Shown piece by piece: positions 7,515 to 15,668 of a stretch of 64,000 nt of DNA. Source of the stretch: Roseibium hamelinense (GTDB lineage Bacteria > Pseudomonadota > Alphaproteobacteria > Rhizobiales > Stappiaceae). The first letter of the stretch is position 1; each line of letters starts with the position of its first letter. The notes under the pieces are model-generated. The model worked only from the letters and a program-made list of their open reading frames with translations. It did no database searches and had not been told where the DNA came from. The stretch lies in assembly GCF_007830545.1 (NCBI RefSeq), contig NZ_VLLF01000004.1, positions 1 to 64,000 on the forward strand, written 5' to 3'. The translations under genes and the position numbers were made by a program.

Positions 7515-8813
7515 TCAATAGCGGTTGGCGATCGGCAGCTCCTCGGCCGGAAAGAGCGAGATCACCTCGCACCCGGTTTCGGTCACGACGACCTCCTCCT
7601 CGATCCGCGCTGCGGAATAGCCGTCGGCCGCCGGGCAATAGGTCTCCAGCGCAAAGACCATGCCGGTCTTGATCTCCATCGGATGCTCGAGCGATACCGC
7701 GCGGGAAATGATCGGCCGTTCGTGCAAGGCCAGTCCGAGCCCGTGACCGAATTGCAGACCAAAGGCTGCGTCTTCGTTCGGAAAGCCGAGGCTCTCGGCC
7801 GTGGGCCAAACTTCAGCCACCTTGTCGGTGGTCACGCCGGGCTTGATCATCGCGATGGACGCATCGATCCATTCCCGCGCCTTGACGTACGCGTCGTTCT
7901 GCGCAGGCGTCGCGCGGCCCACGTTGAATGTGCGGTAGTAGCAGGTCCGGTAACCCTGATAGGACTGCAGGATGTCGAAGAAGCACTGATCACCCGGCCG
8001 GATCAGACGGTCCGTAAAGTTGTGCGGATGCGGATTGCAGCGTTCCCCGGAGATGGCATTAATCGCCTCGACGTCGTCCGAGCCCATTTCATAGAGCAGC
8101 TTGTTGGACAGGGCGACGATATCGTTCTCGCGCACGCCCGGCTTCAGCTCCTCATAGATCATGTGGTAGACGCCATCGACCATGGACGCGGCCTGGGTCA
8201 GGAGCTGGATCTCGTCCCAGTTCTTGATCTCGCGTGCTGCCAGCATGATCTGCTGTCCGTCCACGACCTTGATGCCCTCTTCTTGCAGGGCATGGAACAT
8301 GGCGGTCTCGGCGTAATCGACCCCCACCGGCATGTCGGCCATGCCCGCATCCTTGATCAGTTGGGCGATCATCTTGGCGTATTTACGCATCAGGCCGAAC
8401 TCGGGCGGAATGGTGCCGCGCATGCCGACGACGCCGGCAAGGCAGTGATCGGGTTCCAGCCAGTCGGAATAGCGCTGGTGATGGACCGCGGCCGACCCGA
8501 AATCCCAGACGTAGGGGCTGTCATCGCCGGTCAAGAGGCAAAAACGGCACATCTTGTCCCGTTCCCACTCACCGATCTTGGTTGCCGAGACGTAGCGGAT
8601 GTTGTTGACGTCGAACAGCAACAGCGAGCCCGCATTGGAGTTCTGCAAGGACTGCCTTGTCCGCGCCAGCCGGTAGCGGCGCAGGCGGTCATGGTCGACA
8701 CGGCGCTCGAAGTCGACGGAGGTATGGCCCCAGGCAGGGAGGCGGTCACGCCATTCCCAGTTGGGTTTCAGGTCTTGCGGTGTGAGCATATTGGGCATCA
8801 GGGCGCGGGTCAT
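7515..8813 (-). CDS. M24-family (creatinase/aminopeptidase P/DddP-like) protein with an altered metal site
   Basis: The 432-residue protein has an N-terminal creatinase-like domain (about 40-190) and a C-terminal pita-bread fold. Expected metal ligands D280, H357 (FGHGLG), E390 (FALETY) and a Glu in the RIEEEV segment at 405-407 are present. The second Asp, normally about 11 residues after the first, is Cys291 (GYRTCYYRTF). The family includes Xaa-Pro peptidases, the metal-free creatinase and the DMSP lyase DddP, so the reaction cannot be assigned. It starts at an ATG with AGGAGC upstream. Its place between a polyol-type SDR and E1 suggests a pathway enzyme, not a housekeeping peptidase. Confidence 0.8.
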   Translation of the reverse strand: MTRALMPNMLTPQDLKPNWEWRDRLPAWGHTSVDFERRVDHDRLRRYRLARTRQSLQNSNAGSLLLFDVNNIRYVSATKIGEWERDKMCRFCLLTGDDSPYVWDFGSAAVHHQRYSDWLEPDHCLAGVVGMRGTIPPEFGLMRKYAKMIAQLIKDAGMADMPVGVDYAETAMFHALQEEGIKVVDGQQIMLAAREIKNWDEIQLLTQAASMVDGVYHMIYEELKPGVRENDIVALSNKLLYEMGSDDVEAINAISGERCNPHPHNFTDRLIRPGDQCFFDILQSYQGYRTCYYRTFNVGRATPAQNDAYVKAREWIDASIAMIKPGVTTDKVAEVWPTAESLGFPNEDAAFGLQFGHGLGLALHERPIISRAVSLEHPMEIKTGMVFALETYCPAADGYSAARIEEEVVVTETGCEVISLFPAEELPIANRY

Positions 8814-8826
8814 AAAAAGCTCCTGT

Positions 8827-8848
8827 CGGGTGCGGACCGGCGCACCCG
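8827..8848 (-). promoter_or_regulatory. Intercistronic hairpin before the M24 gene
   Basis: CGGGTGCG at 8827-8834 and CGCACCCG at 8841-8848 form a perfect 8-bp stem with a 6-base loop. It lies in the 66-base gap between the SDR and M24 genes, immediately upstream of the AGGAGC ribosome-binding site of the latter. No U-run follows, so it is more likely an mRNA processing or stability element than a terminator. Confidence 0.4.
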
Positions 8849-8879
8849 TTGTAAGGTGAAAACTGTCATCGGCGCGGGC

Positions 8880-9689
8880 TTACTTGGTCACCCAGCCGCC
8901 ATCGATGGAGATCATCTGACCGGTCATGTAATCGCTGTCGTCACTGGCCAGGAACGACGCGGTTCCGGTGATGTCGTTAGGATAGGACACGCGCTTGATG
9001 ACCAGATTGCTTTCCACGATGTCCTCGTAGGCCTGGCCTTCGCGCTCCTTGAAGCCGATGTCGACGAGGTCCTTGTCCAGCTGTTCCCAGAGCGGAGTGA
9101 CCACCACGCCGGGCGCGTAGCCGTTTACGGTGATGTTGTGCTCCGCGAGGCCAAGTGCGCCGCATTCGGTCAAGGCGAGACAGCCGTATTTGGAGGTGCA
9201 GTAGACGGTGACGTCCACCAGCGGCTTGCGGCTGGCGATACTTCCGACATTGATCAGTTTGTAGGGGTGATCCGGCATTGGGCCCTGGGCGATCATCTGG
9301 CGGGCCGTTTCCTGCATGCCCAGCCACATGGCCTTGGTGTTGACGTTCATGATCATGTCCCAGTTGTCTTCATCGATATCCATGAAGAACCGGGGCTTGT
9401 TGAGGCCGGCGTTGAAGAGCCCCACATTGATCGATCCAAAGGCCTCGACGGTCGCGGCAACGGCGGCGGCGTTGTCTTCTCGTTTGGTAACGTCCATTTT
9501 CACCGCAATCGCCTTGCCGTTTCCTGCCGCGTTGATGGCATTTGCCACTTCACCGGCAGTGTCGCCATCGAGATCGCCGACGCAGACATTGGCGCCCTGG
9601 GCCGCAAACGCCTTGGCGTTGGCCTCTCCCATGCCGCGGGCGGCGCCGGTGATCAGGATGTTTTTTCCCTTCAGACGATTGGGGTCCAT
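8880..9689 (-). CDS. SDR-family oxidoreductase, polyol/acetoin-reductase-like
   Basis: This 269-residue classical SDR has TGAARGMG as its cofactor motif, NAG in the FNAGLN segment, the catalytic Ser near GSIASRK and YCTSK as YxxxK. The tail (APGVVVTPLWEQLDKDL...SDYMTGQ...DGGW) resembles polyol dehydrogenases and acetoin/butanediol reductases. It is clearly related to the SDR encoded at 12798-13595 in the divergent operon. A GGGAGGAATTC ribosome site precedes the ATG, and the regulator gene ends only 12 bases upstream, so the two are co-transcribed. Substrate unknown. Confidence 0.85.
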   Translation of the reverse strand: MDPNRLKGKNILITGAARGMGEANAKAFAAQGANVCVGDLDGDTAGEVANAINAAGNGKAIAVKMDVTKREDNAAAVAATVEAFGSINVGLFNAGLNKPRFFMDIDEDNWDMIMNVNTKAMWLGMQETARQMIAQGPMPDHPYKLINVGSIASRKPLVDVTVYCTSKYGCLALTECGALGLAEHNITVNGYAPGVVVTPLWEQLDKDLVDIGFKEREGQAYEDIVESNLVIKRVSYPNDITGTASFLASDDSDYMTGQMISIDGGWVTK

Positions 9690-9701
9690 GAATTCCTCCC
9701 G

Positions 9702-11531
9702 TTAAAGTTTTCCCGCGTCCCTCAAAACTTGATCGGCGCGGTCTTGTGCTGCCCTTAAGGCTGTTTTTGGAGACTGAACGCCGCGCAGCATGTCGTGGAA
9801 TTCCTCTCCGCAGATTTGGATGATTTGGTTGATCTCCGGGACTGGCGGCCGTGGCCAGAACTGAAGTTCGTCCCGCCAGGACATGCCATCGACCGCTTCG
9901 AAAATCGGTGACAGGCGCCGGACTTCCGGGTCGGCCCCGACCGAATAGCGCGGGTTCGTCCGGCTGCCGTGCTCGACATAAAGCTTTTGGGCTTCCGGCG
10001 ATGTGAAGACGATCAGTGCCTCGACCGCCGCCTCCAGCCGCTCCGGTGGAATGTTCGCCGGAATGCCGAGCAGGTACCCGCCGACCGGTGCAACCGGATT
10101 GGCGCGTGGTCCGGAGGGATGCGGCAGGTAGCCGACATTGCCAAACGCGGCGCAGGACGGGTTTTGCTCGAAGTATGGGGCCAGGAGCGTGTAGCCATAG
10201 GCCATGGCGACCTTGCCGTTGGCAAACGGACGCACACGCTCGTACCAGGACATCGATAGGATATCCGGCGGCGAATATTGCAGCAGCGCCATGAGATACT
10301 CGGCCGCTTCCAATCCGCGCGGCGTATCGATCATGGGCCGGTAGTCGCCCTCTGCCAGCTGCGATGCATCAAACCCGCCGGCCTGTTTGGGCAGATCAAG
10401 CACTGGCTGGCCAAAATCCGCACAGGTCATGATGAAGGTGTGGCCGAGGGCCGTGCCCCGGGCGGCGTTCCAGGCGATACCGTAGCGCCCTTGCGATGGC
10501 TGATGCAGTTCTTCGGCTGCCGTCAGCAGCTTGGCGGTCGTGTGCGGTGGCTCAAGACCTGCCTCGGCAAACAGGTCCTTGCGGTAAAACAAAAGTTCGG
10601 GCGTCGTTTGCGAGGGCACACCATAGGGCCGGTTGCCCCAATGCGCGCTTTGCCACCCGGCGGTATGAAAATCGCTCGGATTCAGCCGTTCGGTGTCGAG
10701 AACATCGTCAAGTGGCAGGATATAACCGTTTTCGGCAAATTCTCCGACCCATGGCAGGTCAATGGCAATTAGATCATACCGGCTTGACGGACGCTGTGCG
10801 TTTTTAACAGCCTCCTCATAAAGCCGGTCGATTGAAAACGCGCGCTGCTGGATCGGGCAGCCGATTACCTGCTCGAATTGGCGTTTGAGCCCATGCATAA
10901 CCATGAAGGTTGGGTCGCCGTGAACCAGAACCTTCAGACCGCCAGTTGCCTTGAGCGGCTCAAGCAGAACTTGCGGGGGTTGGATGGTCTGAGCCGCCAG
11001 ATAGGACCCACCGAAATAATAGTCCTGCGTGTCCGCCCGCGGTTCGGCTGTGCCAAAACTCTGTGCGGCAAGGCGGCGGACGCGGTTGCTGAACTGTGTC
11101 CACGCCTCCAGCATCTCGGCACTTGGGTGCAGGGAAAAGCTCTTTCCGCTTGCCGTCCGCGGGCGCTGTTCGATGAGCCCGGCGTCAACCATCTCTTTCA
11201 CACGCCGTGTGGCGGTCGCGTAGGGAACGCCCGATGCGCCGATCAACGACGTTGGGGTCACAGCCTTCGCTTCCAGATGGCGTTTGACGAGATAGGCGGA
11301 CATTTTTACATATGGGTTGGGCGCGGTGACCTCGAGCAAGCCGTCAAGCTCATCTTCGAAATTCTGCAGGAAACCAAGAACTTGCAGAATTTCGGTTTTT
11401 GCTTGGGGCGAAAGGGACTGCCGCTCCGTGACCATTTCTCCATGATGGTGGTTCAACGGATTGCCCCAGGATGTTGCGGATCCAGAACCACGGCCAAAAT
11501 TCTCCAGATCGGATTTTTTTTGGATCGACAT
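9702..11531 (-). CDS. Winged-helix regulator fused to an ABC solute-binding-protein fold (cytoplasmic)
   Basis: The 609-residue protein starts at an ATG with GTGGGGAAG upstream. There is no signal peptide. Residues about 70-140 look like a winged helix-turn-helix (SLIGASGVPYATATRRVKEM, then a basic wing). From about residue 175 to the end it resembles a family 1 extracellular solute-binding protein (DLIAIDLPWVGEFAENGYI, PYGVPSQTTPELLFYRKDLF, FANGKVAMAYGY). The likely role is a DNA-binding sensor in which a borrowed sugar-binding fold detects the substrate in the cytoplasm. It heads the minus-strand catabolic operon and is divergent from the CUT2 importer operon, the usual position for a local regulator. 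Regulation of both is inferred, not shown. Confidence 0.8.
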   Translation of the reverse strand: MSIQKKSDLENFGRGSGSATSWGNPLNHHHGEMVTERQSLSPQAKTEILQVLGFLQNFEDELDGLLEVTAPNPYVKMSAYLVKRHLEAKAVTPTSLIGASGVPYATATRRVKEMVDAGLIEQRPRTASGKSFSLHPSAEMLEAWTQFSNRVRRLAAQSFGTAEPRADTQDYYFGGSYLAAQTIQPPQVLLEPLKATGGLKVLVHGDPTFMVMHGLKRQFEQVIGCPIQQRAFSIDRLYEEAVKNAQRPSSRYDLIAIDLPWVGEFAENGYILPLDDVLDTERLNPSDFHTAGWQSAHWGNRPYGVPSQTTPELLFYRKDLFAEAGLEPPHTTAKLLTAAEELHQPSQGRYGIAWNAARGTALGHTFIMTCADFGQPVLDLPKQAGGFDASQLAEGDYRPMIDTPRGLEAAEYLMALLQYSPPDILSMSWYERVRPFANGKVAMAYGYTLLAPYFEQNPSCAAFGNVGYLPHPSGPRANPVAPVGGYLLGIPANIPPERLEAAVEALIVFTSPEAQKLYVEHGSRTNPRYSVGADPEVRRLSPIFEAVDGMSWRDELQFWPRPPVPEINQIIQICGEEFHDMLRGVQSPKTALRAAQDRADQVLRDAGKL

Positions 11532-11581
11532 TGATCTTCCCCACAAGCTTCAGTGAGAGCCCAACGCGGCAAAACGGCATA

Positions 11582-11600
11582 AATATCCAGAATGGATATT
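11582..11600. promoter_or_regulatory. Candidate operator between the fusion regulator and the CUT2 operon
   Basis: AATATCCagaatGGATATT is a perfect 7-bp inverted repeat with a 5-base spacer, and a further half-site TTGGATAAT follows at about 11613. It lies in the 211-base AT-rich gap between divergent operons, where a dimeric local regulator would bind. The binding protein is inferred to be the adjacent winged-helix fusion. Confidence 0.5.
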
Positions 11601-11742
11601 ATTGTGTTCATATTGGATAATTTTTGGGGCGCGACGCAAGGGAAGGCCGGGCACCGTTAGTGAAATGCCACCGCTGCATCAGCGGCGCGGCTCTGGAGGA
11701 GAGCGGCAACGGCACTAAAATACTGCACCCAAGGGAGGAATA

Positions 11743-12711
11743 ATGGGTATGACACAGTCTCTTCGCGCACTTCTGATCGCATCAACAGCCGCGGCCGGTA
11801 TGGCATTCGCGGGCGCCGCATCAGCCGAAACAATGAAGATCGGCATCACGCAGAACAATGTCGGCGTCGATAGCTACCAGACCACTTATGAAAAAGCCTT
11901 CATTGAGGCTGCCGATGCGAATGCGGACGTTGAAACCGTTGTTCTTGACGCCGGCGGCGACGTCGCGCGCCAGATCGCCCAGATGGAAGATCTCATCCAG
12001 CAGGAAGTTGATGCCATTATCATTTGGCCGACCAATGGCGAAGCCGTGATCCCAGCAGTCCGCAAGGCACACAATGCAGGGATCCCTGTTATCGTGACCA
12101 ATTCAAACATTGCCGAGCAGGGTTTTGACTTCGTGAAGTCATTCTCCGGTCCGGACAACATCACGCAGGGCAAACGCTCCGCGGAAATCATGTGTGACAA
12201 GTTCAAGGAAATGGGCATCGAGAACGAAGCCCAGGTCGTGCACATTACGGGTCAGCCCGGCTACACCACGGCGATCGAGCGCGCAAAGGGCTTTGACGAC
12301 CGCTTGCCGGAAGTCTGCCCGAATGTGACTCAGATCGACAAGCAGCCCGGCGACTGGAACCGTGAGAAGTCGCAAAAAGTGATGGAAGCCTTTCTCGTGA
12401 AGTATGACGACATCGATGGCGTTTACGCCGGCGATGACAACATGGGCGTTGGCGCTCTCAACGCGGCCAAGGCGGCCGGCCGCGACGGCATCATCTTCGT
12501 TGGCGCAACCAACTTCGCGGTTGGCTATGAGGCCATGGAACGCGGCGAGTATTGGGGGTCGATCTATCAGTCCCCGGTTGACGACGCCAAGGCTGCGCTC
12601 AAAACAGCCGTTGCGGTCCTCAATGGCGAAGAAGTCCCCTTCCTGAACTACTTCGACACACCGAAGATCACCCAGGACAATATGGCCGAGTTCGACAAGC
12701 CGGTCTTCTAA
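11743..12711 (+). CDS. CUT2-type ABC transporter periplasmic sugar-binding protein (RbsB-like)
   Basis: The 322-residue protein begins with a Sec signal peptide (positively charged start, hydrophobic stretch, cleavage expected after ASA at residue 28). The mature part is a type 1 periplasmic-binding fold: MKIGITQNNVGVDSYQ, VDAIIIWPTNGEAVIP, IPVIVTNSNI and DGVYAGDDNMGVGAL. A strong AAGGGAGGA site lies before the ATG. It is followed by a terminator-like hairpin, then an SDR, two permeases and the ATPase, so it is the substrate-capture component of this importer. The sugar or polyol is unknown. Confidence 0.92.
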   Translation: MGMTQSLRALLIASTAAAGMAFAGAASAETMKIGITQNNVGVDSYQTTYEKAFIEAADANADVETVVLDAGGDVARQIAQMEDLIQQEVDAIIIWPTNGEAVIPAVRKAHNAGIPVIVTNSNIAEQGFDFVKSFSGPDNITQGKRSAEIMCDKFKEMGIENEAQVVHITGQPGYTTAIERAKGFDDRLPEVCPNVTQIDKQPGDWNREKSQKVMEAFLVKYDDIDGVYAGDDNMGVGALNAAKAAGRDGIIFVGATNFAVGYEAMERGEYWGSIYQSPVDDAKAALKTAVAVLNGEEVPFLNYFDTPKITQDNMAEFDKPVF

Positions 12712-12733
12712 TCGGCGCAGCTCACGCCTTTCG

Positions 12734-12763
12734 GGGCGCGGATTCTCCGCGCCCTGCATTTTT
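12734..12763 (+). terminator. Terminator-like hairpin after the binding-protein gene
   Basis: GGGCGCGGA at 12734-12742 pairs perfectly with TCCGCGCCC at 12746-12754 around a TTC loop. TGCATTTTT follows. Placed between the binding-protein gene and the rest of the operon, it probably reduces downstream transcription or protects the upstream mRNA, giving excess binding protein. Confidence 0.8.
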
Positions 12764-12797
12764 AAGAACAACAAAATTCCGTCTCTGGGAGGAGATT

Positions 12798-13595
12798 ATG
12801 GGCCGCTTGTCAGGGCGTTCCTGCATTGTGACCGGCGCTGCCCGCGGCATCGGCCGGGCGATCGGCGAAGCCTTGCTGAGCGAAGGCGCCGATGTCTGTT
12901 TTGCCGATATCAACGGGGAACAAGTCGAGCGCGTTGCCGCCGACAGCCACACCATCAGCAATACCAATGGCGCCAAGGTGACCTGGGCGAAGGTGGATGT
13001 CACCGACCGCCATCAGGTCCAGGATATGATCGGCAAAGCCGTTTCAGTCTTCGGGAAACTCGACGTCAAGTTCAACAATGCCGGCGTCAACAAGCCGATG
13101 AATTTCCTGGATGTCACCGAGGACAACTGGAACTTCATCATGGGCGTGAATGGCCTTGGCTGCATGATCGGCATGCAGGAAGCGGCCAAGCAGATGATTT
13201 CCCAGGGCACCGGCGGCAAGATCGTCAACACAGCCTCCATCGCCAGCCGTCAGGGTTTCGGCAATGTGGCGCCCTACTGCGCCTCGAAATGGGCGGTTGT
13301 GTCCCTGACCCAGTCCGGCGCGCGGGACCTTGCGCCTCACAACATCACGGTCACTGGCTTCGCCCCCGGTGTTGTTGCGACCGAAATGTGGGAGCAGGTC
13401 GACCAGGACCTCATGGAGATCGGCGCCTCCGAACGCCCGGGTCAGGCGATGGAAGAGTTTTCGGCCGAAATCCTCAAGGGCCGGGTCGCCAAACCGGACG
13501 ATATCACCGGAACAACCAACTTCCTTGCCTCAAAAGACAGCGACTACATGACGGGCCAGATTGTCATGATCGACGGCGGCATGACACTGGTTTGA
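12798..13595 (+). CDS. SDR-family oxidoreductase encoded inside the CUT2 operon
   Basis: This 265-residue classical SDR has TGAARGIG near residue 12, NNAG, the catalytic Ser in NTASIASRQ and YCASK. The C-terminal region (APGVVATEMWEQVDQDL...DSDYMTGQ...DGGM) closely parallels the SDR encoded at 8880-9689, so the two are paralogues in opposed operons. The family includes sorbitol, galactitol and acetoin/butanediol dehydrogenases. A GGGAGGAG site precedes the ATG. It probably performs the first oxidation of the imported substrate; the identity of that substrate is not visible. Confidence 0.88.
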   Translation: MGRLSGRSCIVTGAARGIGRAIGEALLSEGADVCFADINGEQVERVAADSHTISNTNGAKVTWAKVDVTDRHQVQDMIGKAVSVFGKLDVKFNNAGVNKPMNFLDVTEDNWNFIMGVNGLGCMIGMQEAAKQMISQGTGGKIVNTASIASRQGFGNVAPYCASKWAVVSLTQSGARDLAPHNITVTGFAPGVVATEMWEQVDQDLMEIGASERPGQAMEEFSAEILKGRVAKPDDITGTTNFLASKDSDYMTGQIVMIDGGMTLV

Positions 13596-13623
13596 GATAA
13601 AACAACAGGTTAGGGAGGATCTG

Positions 13624-14655
13624 TTGGCGAATGTAACCGACAAAACAGAGGTCCGCAGCAGCGGGCCCAGGGAGAGCGGAATGAATTCCTTCAACCTTGC
13701 AGGCGCCGGGCGTTTGCTGGCGCGGCAAGGTATCCTCGTGGCGTTTGGTGTTTTCATGATTGGGTTCACCCTCGCCAATGAGCGGTTTTTGGACCCTGAC
13801 AACATCATGGGCGTTATCCGGTCATCGGCCATTTTGGGCGTCATGGCGCTTGGCGTCACCTTCGTGGTGATCAGCGGAAACCTCGACCTTTCGGTTGGCT
13901 CCATGATGTCGTTTGCCACCATCGTGGTTCTGGATCTTCACGACAAGATTGGGCCGGCGCTGGCGATCCCGGGCATGTATGCGATGGTGTTGTGTCTCGG
14001 GGCGTTTATCGGTTTTCTCGTCGGTTACCTCAAACTCAACTCGCTGATTGTGACGCTTGGGATGCTGTCGGCGATCCATGGCCTGACCCTGACCTACTCC
14101 GGCGGCAAGAACATGGATATCGCCGACAAGGAAGGCACGTGGTTCAGCGTCTTTGGCCAATCGGATGTTCTCGGCATTCCTGTGCCAATCCTGCTGTTTG
14201 CCCTCGTTGCCTCCGTGCTCGGCATTTTGCTCGCCAAAACGCCTTTCGGCCGCAAGGTCTACGCCGTTGGCGGCAACGGCACGGCGGCAACCTTTTCCGG
14301 CATCCGGCGGGCGCGTGTGGTCTTCACCTGTTACCTGCTGTCGGCCTTTTGCGTTGCCACCGCGGGCCTGTTGCAGGCCAGCCGGTCGCTTGGCAGCCAG
14401 AACACGGTCGGCCAGGGGCTCGAGCTTGAGGTGCTGGCTGCGGTCATCCTCGGCGGTGCCTCGCTCCTGGGCGGGTCGGGCACGATCTTCAAGACCGTGA
14501 TTGGCGTGCTGATCCTCGGCTTTATCCAGAACGGGCTTTTGCTGGTGGGCTTGCAGTTCTACGCCCAATACGTCGTCACCTGGGTCATCATCATTCTTGC
14601 GGTTTGGCTGGATATTGCGGCCAAGCGCGGCAAGCTCTGGTCGCCGATCGCGTGA
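13624..14655 (+). CDS. CUT2 ABC transporter permease (RbsC-like), first of two
   Basis: The 343-residue protein contains multiple hydrophobic segments and the family-specific motifs GVTFVVISGNLDLSVGSMM and LEVLAAVILGGASLLGGSG. A TTG start is chosen because AGGGAGGAT lies 6 bases upstream; an internal ATG at 13681 with GGAGAG before it is an alternative that would shorten the hydrophilic N terminus by 19 residues. It forms the membrane channel with the next permease and is driven by the two-domain ATPase. Confidence 0.9.
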   Translation: MANVTDKTEVRSSGPRESGMNSFNLAGAGRLLARQGILVAFGVFMIGFTLANERFLDPDNIMGVIRSSAILGVMALGVTFVVISGNLDLSVGSMMSFATIVVLDLHDKIGPALAIPGMYAMVLCLGAFIGFLVGYLKLNSLIVTLGMLSAIHGLTLTYSGGKNMDIADKEGTWFSVFGQSDVLGIPVPILLFALVASVLGILLAKTPFGRKVYAVGGNGTAATFSGIRRARVVFTCYLLSAFCVATAGLLQASRSLGSQNTVGQGLELEVLAAVILGGASLLGGSGTIFKTVIGVLILGFIQNGLLLVGLQFYAQYVVTWVIIILAVWLDIAAKRGKLWSPIA

Positions 14656-14666
14656 GGGAGAGAACA

Positions 14667-15668
14667 ATGGAACCGGGAACTCTCAGCACCTTTTTGAAAC
14701 GCGGCGCGATCTGGGGCTTCATCGTCCTGCAGCTGGTGTTTTTCTCCGTCGCGGGCAAATACCTGTCACTCAGCGACACGGCTTTCATGGATCTCGACAA
14801 CATGCTGCTGCTTTTGAAGCAGTCCGCGCCTATCGGGATCATTGCCGTCGGCATGACGGTGATCATGATCAACGGCAACATCGACCTGAGCGTCGGTGCG
14901 ATCTTCGCTCTGGCAGCTGTCGTGATGCTGGACAGCATGACCTGGCCGGTTTTTGCCGGCCTTGGCGACTGGGTCATTCCCGTTGGCTGGGGGCTGGCGC
15001 TGCTGACCGGTGTGGTCTTGGGGGCGATCAACGGACTGATTGTCTGGAAAACCGGGGTGGACGCCTTCATCGTCACGCTCGGCGCCATGCTTGGCTACCG
15101 CGGCCTTGTGTTCATGTACAACGGCGAACAGCCGACCTCCCATCTCAACTGGACGCTGGTCGACTTTGCTGAAGCGCAGTTTTTGGGCCTTCCAACCGCA
15201 GCCTGGTTCCTGCTCGGCACCGTGGCCGCCGTTTGGTTCATCATGAACCGCACGGTGCACGGCCGGAACGCCTATGCCATCGGTGACAACCGGGAGGCGG
15301 CCGTGAATGCCGGGATCCGCGTCGGGCCGCACTTCCTGATCAATTTCATGCTGATCGGCTTTCTGGCGGCCCTGTCGGCTGTGGTGTTCTACTCCGAATC
15401 GGGATCCGTGAACCCGAATGACGGCCAGCTTTACGAGCTGTGGGCGATCACCGCCGTTGTGCTCGGCGGCACGAAGCTGACCGGCGGATCCGGCTCGATC
15501 ATCTCCACCCTCGGCGGGGTGATTGCGATCCAGCTTTTGCGCAAGGGGCTTGGCCATATCGGCGCCGATACCGAGACTGTAAACCTGGTCATCGGCCTCA
15601 TCCTGATCGCGGTTCTGTTCCTTGACCGCCAACTCAACCTCAAAGGTAAGCAGGAGCTGCGGGTATGA
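14667..15668 (+). CDS. CUT2 ABC transporter permease (RbsC-like), second of two
   Basis: The 333-residue integral membrane protein has GMTVIMINGNIDLSVGAIF and the ELWAITAVVLGGTKLTGGSG loop, both diagnostic of ribose/xylose-type permeases. The ATG has GAGGGAGAG upstream and lies 11 bases after the previous stop. Two different permeases, and not one homodimer, imply a heterodimeric channel. Its stop overlaps the start of the ATPase (ATGA), so the two are translationally coupled. Confidence 0.9.
   Translation: MEPGTLSTFLKRGAIWGFIVLQLVFFSVAGKYLSLSDTAFMDLDNMLLLLKQSAPIGIIAVGMTVIMINGNIDLSVGAIFALAAVVMLDSMTWPVFAGLGDWVIPVGWGLALLTGVVLGAINGLIVWKTGVDAFIVTLGAMLGYRGLVFMYNGEQPTSHLNWTLVDFAEAQFLGLPTAAWFLLGTVAAVWFIMNRTVHGRNAYAIGDNREAAVNAGIRVGPHFLINFMLIGFLAALSAVVFYSESGSVNPNDGQLYELWAITAVVLGGTKLTGGSGSIISTLGGVIAIQLLRKGLGHIGADTETVNLVIGLILIAVLFLDRQLNLKGKQELRV

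Noticed and set aside
7509-9758. A 749-codon plus-strand open frame opposite the M24 and SDR genes
   Set aside because: It mirrors the codon structure of the real minus-strand genes; both of those have ribosome sites and conserved motifs, and the antisense frame has none.
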